A stretch of DNA of 64,000 bases, taken from positions 248,001 through 312,000 of the forward strand of contig NZ_JAFREP010000004.1 in assembly GCF_017377855.1 (NCBI RefSeq), written 5' to 3'. The DNA comes from Acanthopleuribacter pedis. GTDB taxonomy: Bacteria > Acidobacteriota > Holophagae > Acanthopleuribacterales > Acanthopleuribacteraceae. The translations under genes were made by a program, and so were the position numbers. The notes beneath the pieces are model-generated. The model was not told the DNA's origin and did not search any database. It saw only the letters and a program-made list of their open reading frames with translations. Positions 18,355-26,495 of this stretch are shown piece after piece. Numbering within the stretch: position 1 is the stretch's first letter; each line of letters starts with the position of its first letter.

Positions 18355-18388
18355 AGCGGCCGCCGTGAAAAAGATCGTGGCGGCCGCT
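18355..18388. other. Perfect 10-bp GC-rich hairpin after the immunity gene
   Basis: AGCGGCCGCC at 18355-18364 is complemented exactly at 18379-18388 with a 14-nt loop, 36 bp after the immunity stop. It is strikingly GC-rich inside AT-rich surroundings. No U-tract follows on either strand, so it is not a standard intrinsic terminator, though it may still slow or end transcription. The remaining intergenic sequence from 18389 to 18711 shows no gene that I can support. Confidence 0.55.
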
Positions 18389-18711
18389 AAATATCTTAAA
18401 TCAAGAAAGTTAGAAGGCTGTTCTTTGAAAAAGCATCAAGGTCACCGCAATTTCCGATGTTTCGAATAAGGGTTGTTTAAAGCAGGTAGGTTCTGCTTTC
18501 TGTTTCGAAGGAAAAAAGAAAATCGGGATAGTGTCTGTGAAAGTTATACTTTAATAAGTGGTCCCTACCGGATGGAAGGGCCTCTCGCAAGGATTAGTTA
18601 GATGCGGGGGCTTTTAGCCTCGCGTCGAGCTAAGGCTCTATGATTAAATCGTAAGCTTGAGAAAAAAATGCAAGCCTTGATTTTCTTAGAAGGGGTAGGT
18701 GATTTTTTAAC

Positions 18712-18855
18712 ATGAAGGATTTCTACGCTTTCCCGGATGTCAAATTTCAAGCGATCTTGAAGAGAATCAGGTTACCTGAGTGCTTAACATCAAACCAGGC
18801 AGTTAAATTTTACAATGAGACTGCTTGTACCTCTCACTTTTTGGAGAAGTCGTGA
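18712..18855 (+). CDS. Small hypothetical protein, 47 residues
   Basis: A short frame starting ATG at 18712 (MKDFYAFPDVKFQAILKRI...) and ending TGA at 18855. A plausible ribosome site (GAAGGGG) lies upstream, though rather far from the start. Its stop overlaps the GTG start of the following gene (GTGA at 18852-18855), the arrangement of translationally coupled genes, which is the main reason to believe it. The composition is AT-rich like its neighbour. It could also be the 3' remnant of a toxin gene whose 5' part is lost. No function can be assigned. Confidence 0.45.
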   Translation: MKDFYAFPDVKFQAILKRIRLPECLTSNQAVKFYNETACTSHFLEKS

Positions 18856-19205
18856 CCAAGAAAGAAATTTACATTCAGTTATTGAGAAGCCTATTGCCCG
18901 CGGCAAGAAACCTGCTTGCTCATCTTAACCGCGGTTCTGTTTTTCAGGCGAAGAAAAACAAGGCGATTGCTCAAGATGTGTTTGACATACTACGTTTTAC
19001 CCATCATATCCCCCATCTGTTGCTGTGCGAAAAGGACCAAATAACCAAAAGTGATTTGCGGTTCTTAAGTTGGCAGTGTGATGAGTTCCTCGCCTCTGAG
19101 GTAAGTAAAAGTGCTTATGGCGAAGAACCTTCTCGTCTGATCCAGGAACTTCAGGCATTGGCAGATGCACATCCCGAAACATCACAAGGATGTACTGTTC
19201 TTTGA
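18852..19205 (+). CDS. Hypothetical helical protein, 117 residues
   Basis: The start GTG 18852 (MTKKEIYIQLLRSLL...) is preferred over an upstream TTG because GGAG sits about 6 nt before it and it overlaps the preceding stop by four bases. The protein is predicted by eye to be mostly alpha-helical, rich in Leu, Lys and His, with no signal peptide or membrane segment. It follows a toxin-immunity pair and shares its low GC, so a second immunity protein or part of an older toxin cassette is possible. Family unknown. It is convergent with the glycosyltransferase gene at 19301, with about 95 bp between. Confidence 0.6.
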   Translation: MTKKEIYIQLLRSLLPAARNLLAHLNRGSVFQAKKNKAIAQDVFDILRFTHHIPHLLLCEKDQITKSDLRFLSWQCDEFLASEVSKSAYGEEPSRLIQELQALADAHPETSQGCTVL

Positions 19206-19300
19206 GAAACCGCTTGTAGGCGAGTCTAATCTTATTCTTGGAGCTGGAAAATATTGCGGAAAGCCAACCCCGGCCCCTTGGTAAAACCAATCTGCCACGC

Positions 19301-20923
19301 TTACGCGAAATGGAGCTGGGCCAATGTTTTTTCGTTGTGTTGCCCGATCCATTGGTAGAGCCGGGCCGCGCCCGCCCGGTGATGTGCGTGGGGGGCGCCC
19401 TTGATCCGCGCGAGAACCGCATCCGGCCGGAAATCGTCGAGGATCAGGCCCGCGTCGAATCGGTTCACCAGCTCGGCGAGGAAGTGCCAGCCCGAATCGA
19501 GGATCAGGGGCAATCCCGCGGCGAGGTACCCGATGGCGCGGCTGGGCAACACGCAGATTTGGTCCGGCGCGAATTCCTTGCGGTGGATGACGGCCTGCCA
19601 GCCGTAGTCGCCCCGGGCCGCGTGTTCCAGGAACTGGGCGTAGGGTAGGCGGGCGTGGTAGCGCAAGGCGCCCGCGGCAAAACGTTCGTGGTAGGGGTGG
19701 AAACGGGGGTCGCCGTCGTCCAGCGAATTAAACAGCGAGATGCTGAGGTTCGGTTTTGTGGCCAGGGTTTCGAAGAGCGGCAGGAAATCGTAGTCGATTT
19801 GGTAGTTGGCCAGGAACTCGGGGTCGGGGAGGATGCCGCCGTAAATGAGGTGGGTCCCGTCCGCGCTACGCGGGGTGTGGGTCGGCGTGTTTTCCAAAAA
19901 ACCCGCGTGAAAGGCAAGGTAAGGACGGGGCCCCGCCGAGACGACCCGCGCCCAGTAGGGACCGTCGCGTTTACTGACCACCGCCGCCGCCCGTTGCAGG
20001 CTGACGTATTCGCCCAACAGGTTGCGCTGGATGGTGCCGGGGTGGTGGCCGAAGGCCGCGACCGTGGTGTCGCTTGGGAACAAGACGTTCCAGTCGAAGA
20101 TTTCGTGGATGATGCGGCGGTCCGGGAACTGCTGGTAAAGGGCGAGCGCCAGTTCGTTGTTGAACCAGCCCGTGCTGAGGTAGATGGTTTTGGCGCCGGT
20201 CCGGCGGATGATGGTGAACACGGCTTGCAGCGATTGGGCGACATTGATTTGGGGGAAGCGGGTGGCCGGTTCGAAGTAATCGCGGCGCCCCGCGAAGACG
20301 GAAAGGGTGGTGTCGGGGTTGAAGCAACGGGCCAGATGGGCGTCATCGATAACGGTGGAGCGGCCGCAGCGAATGATTAGGTTTTCGATGCCGGCGGGGA
20401 TGCGTTGCTCTAGATCGGCGTACCAAGGCGCGCAGGCCGCGGCGTAATCCGGGTGGCGGTAAAGCGCGTGGATGCGCTCGGCTGGGAAGCCGGCCTCCGC
20501 GAGCGTGACGGCCATGTCCCATTCGCGACAGGTATGTGACAGCAACACGCCGTCCGCGTTTTGATCGCGGGCTTGGCGCGGGGTGAACACGGGCATCCCG
20601 AAACGCGATTCGATTTGGTCGCCCAGCCGGTCGATGATGCCAACCGGTTTAAAGTCAGGTGCTTGTTGGAGCAAGGGGAGCAGGTCGCGGGTGTGGCTGC
20701 CGGCGCCGTGGATCAGCCAACGTCCCCGCGGCGCGGCCGCGCGCAGGAAGCGTTTCACACAGTCGGGATCGCGGGGATGGGCGAAATTGGCGGTGACCCG
20801 CTCGGCCTCGGCCGCCGCCTGTTGCGGCCAATCCTGCAAACGTGCCTCGGGAATCAGGGTCCAGGGCGATTCGGGGAAACGGGAAACGTGGTGTGGGCTT
20901 TTGGGCAAGGGTCGGCTCCCCAA
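19301..20923 (-). CDS. Two-domain protein: Rossmann-like module plus glycosyltransferase-like domain
   Basis: A 540-residue cytoplasmic protein. Residues about 67-150 hold a nucleotide-binding-like module (WLIHGAGSHTRDLLPLL, then VGIIDRLGDQIESRFGMPVF) that recurs at the C-termini of the two neighbouring methyltransferases. Residues about 180-520 resemble a GT-B glycosyltransferase, with an acceptor-type half containing GAKTIYLSTGWFNNELA and a donor-type half with LPSRAIGYLAAGLPLILD, which matches the conserved Glu/Leu-rich region of GT1/GT4 enzymes. The start is a TTG immediately after the TAA of the upstream gene (TAATTG), so the two are probably coupled. The sugar donor and acceptor are unknown. 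It sits at the left end of the surface-glycan locus. Confidence 0.65.
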   Translation of the reverse strand: MGSRPLPKSPHHVSRFPESPWTLIPEARLQDWPQQAAAEAERVTANFAHPRDPDCVKRFLRAAAPRGRWLIHGAGSHTRDLLPLLQQAPDFKPVGIIDRLGDQIESRFGMPVFTPRQARDQNADGVLLSHTCREWDMAVTLAEAGFPAERIHALYRHPDYAAACAPWYADLEQRIPAGIENLIIRCGRSTVIDDAHLARCFNPDTTLSVFAGRRDYFEPATRFPQINVAQSLQAVFTIIRRTGAKTIYLSTGWFNNELALALYQQFPDRRIIHEIFDWNVLFPSDTTVAAFGHHPGTIQRNLLGEYVSLQRAAAVVSKRDGPYWARVVSAGPRPYLAFHAGFLENTPTHTPRSADGTHLIYGGILPDPEFLANYQIDYDFLPLFETLATKPNLSISLFNSLDDGDPRFHPYHERFAAGALRYHARLPYAQFLEHAARGDYGWQAVIHRKEFAPDQICVLPSRAIGYLAAGLPLILDSGWHFLAELVNRFDAGLILDDFRPDAVLARIKGAPHAHHRAGAARLYQWIGQHNEKTLAQLHFA

Positions 20924-22162
20924 TTAATAACGGCGGACGTGGTCGTACAAGCGAATGATGCGGTCGTCCGGTATGCCCAGGGCTTGGGCTTCCGCGACCA
21001 TTGCGTCCTGGTGGCCGTAGCTGCTGATCACGATTTGGCGGTCCGGCCGGTCCAGCTCGGCCAGTGCTTGCGGGCCGCTGATGGGAATGCCGCGCCAGCG
21101 CTGTCCTTGTTTGCGGGGATCGCCGTCCACGATGTGGTAACGACGTTGGGGATCGGCGTGGAAAAGGGTGGTCAGTTGGTACAGCATTTCGGTGTGCAAA
21201 CCGCCGCCGCGCAGGATGATTTCATGGGCCGTCAGCCGGTTTTGCAGGCGTTGGTGGATTTGGTGCAGTTGCCCGCGCCAATCGGAAAGGTAATCGAGAA
21301 GCAGGCCGTGGTCGTTGGGATCGCCTTTGGCTTCGGTCTGGACTGGACCGGGGACCGCGATGATGCGGTAGCCGTTGTAACCCGCTTGCGCCTCCTCCGC
21401 TTCGATGCGCCAGCCCGCCTGCTCCACCACCTGCCGCAGCGAGGCGGTGCTGAAGTGGGTTAGGTGCGAGGGCGTGAGGTATCCGTTGATGTCGTTGGTT
21501 TTGGCCTTCTCGAGGACCGGAACCTCGACCACCAGGCGGGTTTCCTTTTGGGCGCGGTTGCCCAAATTTTGCAAAACGCGGATGGGGTTGGGCAAATGTT
21601 CGAGTACGTGGAACATGGTGATCACGTCGACCCGCTCTTCGACGGTGAATTGCTCAAAATCAGCCACCCAAAACCGGCGTTGCGGCGCGGTCACTCGCTC
21701 CCGTGCCGCGTCAATAGAGGCTTGGTCGATGTCGACACCGAGACAGCGGACCGATGGGGGAACGGCGGCGATAAAGCCACCCGCGCCACAGCCGACATCC
21801 AACAGCGTGTGGTCCTGTTTGAGCAAGCCAAAGTTCTGTAGCCACGCCACTTGCTCGCCGGGGCGCAGGTCGGTTGCGCCGTAGGAGCGGCCCGCGTCGG
21901 CGAACAAAACCGCGAACCCGCGCGGGGTGTAGCAGGGGTTCATGTACAGCGCGAAGCAACGGCGGCACTGGACCTGGTGCAGGTCGACCCGTTTGGCGAG
22001 GTGGGGGTGGTCCCCGAAAAACTGGAAATCGGGCAAGCATAATTGGGGGGCGGGGGACGCCGCCTGTTCGCCGCAAACCGGGCAGGGCCGATCCGCGAGG
22101 TAGGCCGGGTCCCGCGGCAGGGGTGTGTTTGTATCGGCATGCGCAAATAAAAGTTCGCTCAA
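20924..22162 (-). CDS. SAM-dependent methyltransferase with N-terminal zinc site and C-terminal Rossmann module
   Basis: About 412 residues from TTG 22162, chosen because AGGAG lies 5 nt upstream; an ATG at 22204 is in frame but has no ribosome site. A zinc-ribbon pair (CPVC at 27-30 and CRRC further on) is followed by a class I SAM fold with LLDVGCGAGGFIAAV and MFHVLEHLPNP. The C-terminal part (LRGGGLHTEMLYQL, IVDGDPRKQGQRWRGIPI) is the same module as in its neighbours. Zinc-site plus SAM plus C-terminal Rossmann order resembles sugar C-methyltransferases such as TylC3-type enzymes (family knowledge). It is coupled to the downstream glycosyltransferase-like gene and divergent from another methyltransferase. 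Confidence 0.82.
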   Translation of the reverse strand: MSELLFAHADTNTPLPRDPAYLADRPCPVCGEQAASPAPQLCLPDFQFFGDHPHLAKRVDLHQVQCRRCFALYMNPCYTPRGFAVLFADAGRSYGATDLRPGEQVAWLQNFGLLKQDHTLLDVGCGAGGFIAAVPPSVRCLGVDIDQASIDAARERVTAPQRRFWVADFEQFTVEERVDVITMFHVLEHLPNPIRVLQNLGNRAQKETRLVVEVPVLEKAKTNDINGYLTPSHLTHFSTASLRQVVEQAGWRIEAEEAQAGYNGYRIIAVPGPVQTEAKGDPNDHGLLLDYLSDWRGQLHQIHQRLQNRLTAHEIILRGGGLHTEMLYQLTTLFHADPQRRYHIVDGDPRKQGQRWRGIPISGPQALAELDRPDRQIVISSYGHQDAMVAEAQALGIPDDRIIRLYDHVRRY

Positions 22163-22333
22163 AACAGCTCCTGGGTGATGGCGGGTTGTGGGCTCTATCG
22201 GCATTTTGCCGTGATGCTTGTGCCTTTTTGCGGAATCGTGCCGCTTTGTTGCTTCATTCGTTTGATTTAGCGTTGTTCGCCCTTCCCCGGAGACGCTATC
22301 ATATTTTTTCAACTTTTCGCGGGAGGTAGGGTG

Positions 22334-23368
22334 ATGGCGAGCCAACCCATTTCTTTGGTCTGCCCTGTTTGCAGTTCGAGGGCCACCGATCCCGTCACCG
22401 AACAAAACCAACAGTTTCTGTTCTGCAAAACCTGTTTTCATCTCAGCCGTCACGATTGGCAGCCCCTGCCCTACCAAAACCGCTACCTGGCCCCAACCTA
22501 TACGGCCCCGCGCTTGGCCGACCAATACCGTTTCCTCAAACCCGCCTTGAAAGAGGTGTTCCACGTGTTTGAGTTGGGCTGTGCCGACGGGTCCTTCGCG
22601 GCCTACCTCAAAGCAATGCAGCCTTCGATTAAACGCTACGAGGGATTGGAAGTCTCGCCCAACGCCGTCGACGCCGAGGGGCGTTTGGAACGGGTTTATC
22701 GGAGCTGGCAGGAGATGGAGGCGCTTTCAGAAGGCTACGATTTAATCATCGCCAGCCACGTCTTGGAACACCTGGAAGATCCCAACCACTGCCTGGCCCT
22801 GTTTAAGCAACTGATGGAACCCAATGGTTGGTTGTTTATTGAAGTACCCAACCGGTCCGGTCACCCCTGGGTCGATATGGACCTGAACCCCGGCCATTTC
22901 CACATGTTCAACACCGCCTCGCTCTCCCGACTGCTGGCCCAACACGGTTTTGAAGTGGTGCACATTGCCTCGAATGCCTGGGAAAGCGTGCGTTACCCCG
23001 ACAGCTTGCGCGTGTTGGCGCAGCTCTACCAGCGCCCGATGTTGCGACCGGACCGCTGGCAACCGCGCCTACCTGAAGGAATTGAGAGCTTGGTCATTTG
23101 GGGCGCGGGCGGCATGACCCGAGAGTTGATCCTGCCCCACCTGCGCGCGTTTCATATCAAAGCCGTGATTGATCGCGATCCCAGCAAGCAGGGCTCCTCG
23201 CTGGACGGGATCCCCGTTTACGCGCCGGAAATTCTGCGTTCTCTGGGACCGACCGCGGTGCTGATTGCCTCGCTGGACTACGAGGCCGAGATCGAAGCCG
23301 AGCTGCGCGGGCATTTCGATCAGGACGTGACCGCCTTAATTAAGTTAAGCGATATTCTGCGAGAATGA
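22334..23368 (+). CDS. SAM-dependent methyltransferase with zinc site and C-terminal Rossmann module
   Basis: 344 residues starting at ATG 22334 with GGGAGG about 7 nt upstream. It begins with a zinc site (CPVC at 10-13 and FCKTC), then a SAM fold (FELGCADGSFAAYL, IASHVLEHLEDP) and a C-terminal module (WGAGGMTRELILPHL, VIDRDPSKQGSSLDGIPVY). It is a paralogue of the gene at 20924 and divergently arranged with it across about 170 bp, which should hold both promoters. The likely role is methylation of a nucleotide sugar or glycan residue. Whether the target is carbon or oxygen cannot be decided from sequence alone. Confidence 0.85.
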   Translation: MASQPISLVCPVCSSRATDPVTEQNQQFLFCKTCFHLSRHDWQPLPYQNRYLAPTYTAPRLADQYRFLKPALKEVFHVFELGCADGSFAAYLKAMQPSIKRYEGLEVSPNAVDAEGRLERVYRSWQEMEALSEGYDLIIASHVLEHLEDPNHCLALFKQLMEPNGWLFIEVPNRSGHPWVDMDLNPGHFHMFNTASLSRLLAQHGFEVVHIASNAWESVRYPDSLRVLAQLYQRPMLRPDRWQPRLPEGIESLVIWGAGGMTRELILPHLRAFHIKAVIDRDPSKQGSSLDGIPVYAPEILRSLGPTAVLIASLDYEAEIEAELRGHFDQDVTALIKLSDILRE

Positions 23369-23503
23369 GCGACAGCAGGGTTTAGGGGAATCGCTTATTC
23401 AGGCGCCGTCGCGACATTTTCAATATCTGCCCGCGTAGGTTTCGGGTTAAAATTTCCAAATACCCCTTAATTGATTGAACCCGTTCAAGGAGTTATGTCC
23501 TCG

Positions 23504-24358
23504 ATGAACACCGCCGTTGCGCCCCGATTCATTGCCGAGGTCTCCAGCAATCACAACCAAGATTTAGACCGCTGTCGGGCCTTTATCGATTGCGCCGCCG
23601 ACTTGGGTTGTTATGCGGTTAAGTTTCAACTGTTTCGCATCGAACAGCTATTTTCGCCCGAGGTTCTGGCGCGCTCCGAGGCGCACCGGCGCCGTAAAGC
23701 TTGGGAACTACCGGCCGCATTTATTCCCGAGCTTGCCGTGCGTTGTCGGCTCAAAGGGATCCAATTCTGTTGCACGCCTTTTGATTTGCATGCGGTGGAG
23801 ATTTTGAAGCCCCATGTCGATCTCTACAAAATTGCGTCCTACGAACTCCTCTGGGACGCATTGTTGCGGGCCTGCGGCGGCTCCGGCAAACCCGTGGTGC
23901 TCTCCACCGGGATGGCCGATATGACCGAGGTCGGTCACGCGGTCTCCGTCCTGCGCCAAACCGATTGCAAGGACTGGAGTTTGCTGCACTGTAGTTCCGC
24001 CTATCCCGCGCCGCCCGAACACTGCAACCTCGCCGCCATCGAAACCATGCGCAAGGCCTTTGTTTGCAACGTCGGCTGGTCCGATCACTCCCATCACCCC
24101 GGCGTGGTGATACGCGCCGTCCACCGCTGGCAGGCGCATCTTGTCGAATTCCATCTCGACCTAGACCGCGAGGGCGCCGAGTACCAAACCGGCCATTGCT
24201 GGTTGCCGGAAGAGATCCGGCCGGTGATTCAAGCCGCCACCCTGGGTGCCGCCGCCGACGGCGACGGTATCAAACAACCCAACCCTGCAGAGCAGCCGGA
24301 CCGCAATTGGCGCGCCGATCCAAGCGACGGCCTGAGACCCTTGAAAAGTGAGCGTTAA
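23504..24358 (+). CDS. NeuB/SpsE-type nonulosonic-acid synthase lacking the SAF domain
   Basis: 284 residues forming the TIM-barrel half of the N-acetylneuraminate synthase family, which condenses PEP with an N-acetyl-hexosamine-type aldose. Visible family features are RFIAEVSSNHNQDLDRC, the AVKFQLF strand, CCTPFDLHAVEIL, KIASYEL, VVLSTGMADM and SSAYPAP near the active site, then GWSDHSHHPG and the ending LVEFHLDLDREGAE. The antifreeze-like SAF domain (about 70 residues) of full-length NeuB is absent. Start choice is uncertain: AAGGAG lies 2 nt before ATG 23495 and 11 nt before ATG 23504. It begins a three-gene set with a GH57-like gene and a SpsF-PseG fusion. Confidence 0.82.
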   Translation: MNTAVAPRFIAEVSSNHNQDLDRCRAFIDCAADLGCYAVKFQLFRIEQLFSPEVLARSEAHRRRKAWELPAAFIPELAVRCRLKGIQFCCTPFDLHAVEILKPHVDLYKIASYELLWDALLRACGGSGKPVVLSTGMADMTEVGHAVSVLRQTDCKDWSLLHCSSAYPAPPEHCNLAAIETMRKAFVCNVGWSDHSHHPGVVIRAVHRWQAHLVEFHLDLDREGAEYQTGHCWLPEEIRPVIQAATLGAAADGDGIKQPNPAEQPDRNWRADPSDGLRPLKSER

Positions 24359-24363
24359 GTCTG

Positions 24364-26370
24364 ATGCCTGAGGCCCAAGCCACCAAAGCTTATGCGGTAT
24401 TCCACTTGAATTTGGCTTTTTCCGCCTTGGCGATGGAATTGCGCCCAACCGTGATCGAACGTTGTTATCGCCCGCTTTTGGATTTGGTGGAAACCCACAA
24501 AATACCGGTCGGCATTGAAATGTCTTCTTGGACCCTGGCCCAGATTCAGCAATTCGATCCCGATTGGGTGGTCCGTTTTCGGGCATTACTTGATCGCGGT
24601 GCCTGCGAACTCATCGGGAGCGGCCTCATCCAATTAATCGGTCCGTTGGTGCCGGCCTCGGTGAATCGCGCCAACCTCGCCTTGGGCATGGCGGATTACG
24701 AACGGGTGTTGGGACGACGACCGCGCATCGCTATGGTGAATGAGATGACCTATTCGTCCGGCTTGGTGGACCTCTACCACGAAGTGGGTTTCGAAGGGCT
24801 GATCATTGATTGGGACAACGCGCGACTGGCGCTGCCCACTTTGCCGGAGCACGGACCTTGGGTTGTGCAGGGACCGGGGGGCGCCTGCCTGCCCGTGCTT
24901 TGGTCCGATTCGATCCTGTTCCAAAAATGTCAGCGCTGGGTCCATCGCGATATTACGTCCGTTGATTACCGCGAATATTTGGAACGCCGCCTGGCGCGTG
25001 CGCCGGCCGCTTTGCCGCTGTACAGCAGCGATGCAGAGATTTTTGGGTTTCGGCCCAAACGCTACAGCTACGAAACCGAGGCGGCGCCGCCTGACGAATG
25101 GGACCGAATCTCCTTTCTTTTTACCGATTTCCTTAAGGGTTACCGCCTCGACTGGTGTCTGCCGTCGCAAGCCCTGCTCGTTCCCGAGGAACCGCCCGGC
25201 CCGACGTTTGCGCTACAGACCGCCGCCCACCCGATCTTGGTGAAGAAACAACCTAAGTACAATGTGGCGCGTTGGTCGGTCACCGGCCATTCCGATCTGC
25301 ATATGAACACCTTGTGCCACCGCGCCGCCGACCTTTTGGCCGCCGATGAGACCGCTTCGCCCGAGCTGATGCGTGCGTTGTGCCTGTTGTGGTCGAGCGA
25401 CTTGCGCACCCACATCCTGCAAAAACGGCTTAGCCAAGCCAAAGCGAAACTGTCGATTCTGTTGCACCAACTGGGTGGGAACCCCGTGTTCACCCAGGAA
25501 GAACCCTTTCCCACCATGGCGCCGGTGGCTGTGGATCGCCTGGCGGATTACGGCGTACGCGAATCGGTGGACTGCGAACATTTTTTCCTGTCCCTCGAAA
25601 CCGACCATCTTCGCGTGATCTTCAATCTGCGCCGAGGTTTGGCGCTACAGGCCTTGGGGTTTGCCGGGCACGATTTTCAGCCCTTGTTGGGCACCTTGGC
25701 GCATGGGTATTTTGATGGGATTGATTTGGGTGCCGACTTTTTCACCGGCCACCTGGTGATTGAACCCACCGGGAAGCGACGCATCACCGATCTCAACCGC
25801 GTGCGGCCCAAGTTCTACCTGGACCAAGCCGGCCCGGACCCGTTCCTGGTGGTGGAAGCCGAAATTCGCACGGATCTGGGGGCGATGATTAAGCGGTACC
25901 GGCTGAACTTGGCCCAACCCGAGATAACCTTGAGCTATTCATTCCCGGAATGGTCGATTCCCGACGGCACCATGCGTTTGGGTCATTTCACCCTGGTCCC
26001 CGAAACCTATGCCGGCCCGTTGCAACTCCAGTGTCACCAGGGAGGCGCGCTGCCGGAAACCTTTATTCTGGATAGAGAAGTGGACCAAAGCCAGGCGCTT
26101 AGCTCGGTTGTGTCCTGTTCCGGAGGCCTTGGTGCAACGAAGGGGGTTCTGGCCGTTGGCGATCAAAACCGCGGTGTTTGCATCTCCTGGTGTCCCGGCC
26201 AGGCCGCCGTGTTCCCCATGATTCGCCATACGCCCCACGCGCCGGGTCATTTGACCCGCATCATTTTTTCCATGGCCGAGTGGGATGAAACCCGCAAGAC
26301 TGGTGGGGTTTTGCCCAATATTAACTTTGTACTTCGGCCCTATCAGTCTTTTTTAAATGCGCTACAATAA
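24364..26370 (+). CDS. Glycoside hydrolase family 57-like protein
   Basis: 668 residues. The N-terminal 300 residues read like the GH57 (alpha/beta)7 barrel: VFHLNLAFSALAMELRPTVIERCYRPLLD, VGIEMSSWTLAQIQ, CELIGSGLIQLIGPLVP, IAMVNEMTYSSGLVDL and ALPLYSSDAEIFGFRPKRY, the last with the acidic residues expected around the catalytic site. The C-terminal half is beta-rich, as in family members with an added beta-sandwich domain. GH57 includes retaining alpha-glucanases and branching enzymes; related proteins in glycan loci act on unknown substrates. The gene begins 5 bp after the NeuB-like stop, so it is in the same operon. Function in glycan synthesis or trimming is inferred. Confidence 0.75.
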   Translation: MPEAQATKAYAVFHLNLAFSALAMELRPTVIERCYRPLLDLVETHKIPVGIEMSSWTLAQIQQFDPDWVVRFRALLDRGACELIGSGLIQLIGPLVPASVNRANLALGMADYERVLGRRPRIAMVNEMTYSSGLVDLYHEVGFEGLIIDWDNARLALPTLPEHGPWVVQGPGGACLPVLWSDSILFQKCQRWVHRDITSVDYREYLERRLARAPAALPLYSSDAEIFGFRPKRYSYETEAAPPDEWDRISFLFTDFLKGYRLDWCLPSQALLVPEEPPGPTFALQTAAHPILVKKQPKYNVARWSVTGHSDLHMNTLCHRAADLLAADETASPELMRALCLLWSSDLRTHILQKRLSQAKAKLSILLHQLGGNPVFTQEEPFPTMAPVAVDRLADYGVRESVDCEHFFLSLETDHLRVIFNLRRGLALQALGFAGHDFQPLLGTLAHGYFDGIDLGADFFTGHLVIEPTGKRRITDLNRVRPKFYLDQAGPDPFLVVEAEIRTDLGAMIKRYRLNLAQPEITLSYSFPEWSIPDGTMRLGHFTLVPETYAGPLQLQCHQGGALPETFILDREVDQSQALSSVVSCSGGLGATKGVLAVGDQNRGVCISWCPGQAAVFPMIRHTPHAPGHLTRIIFSMAEWDETRKTGGVLPNINFVLRPYQSFLNALQ

Positions 26371-26495
26371 ACGGGTTTTTGTGGTTGATCCCAGCCTTTT
26401 TGTGAATGACCGATGTTCTCGGATTTTGAATTGCGGGCAAGACAGGCCCGCCGGATTGCTGTTGGGGTCCCGTTTTCTCCGTTGAGGTCAGATTT

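Noticed and set aside
18355..18388. GC-rich hairpin as an intrinsic terminator
   Set aside because: The stem is perfect but no T-run follows on either strand. Kept only as a hairpin.
22163..22564. N-terminal extension of the minus-strand methyltransferase
   Set aside because: The frame stays open but crosses into the start of the divergent gene, has no methyltransferase-like content and no ribosome site; TTG 22162 has a good one.
23504..24358. Frameshift that could hide a SAF domain after the short NeuB
   Set aside because: Only 5 bp separate its stop from the GH57-like start, and the GH57 frame matches its own family from the first residues, so no room for a SAF domain remains.
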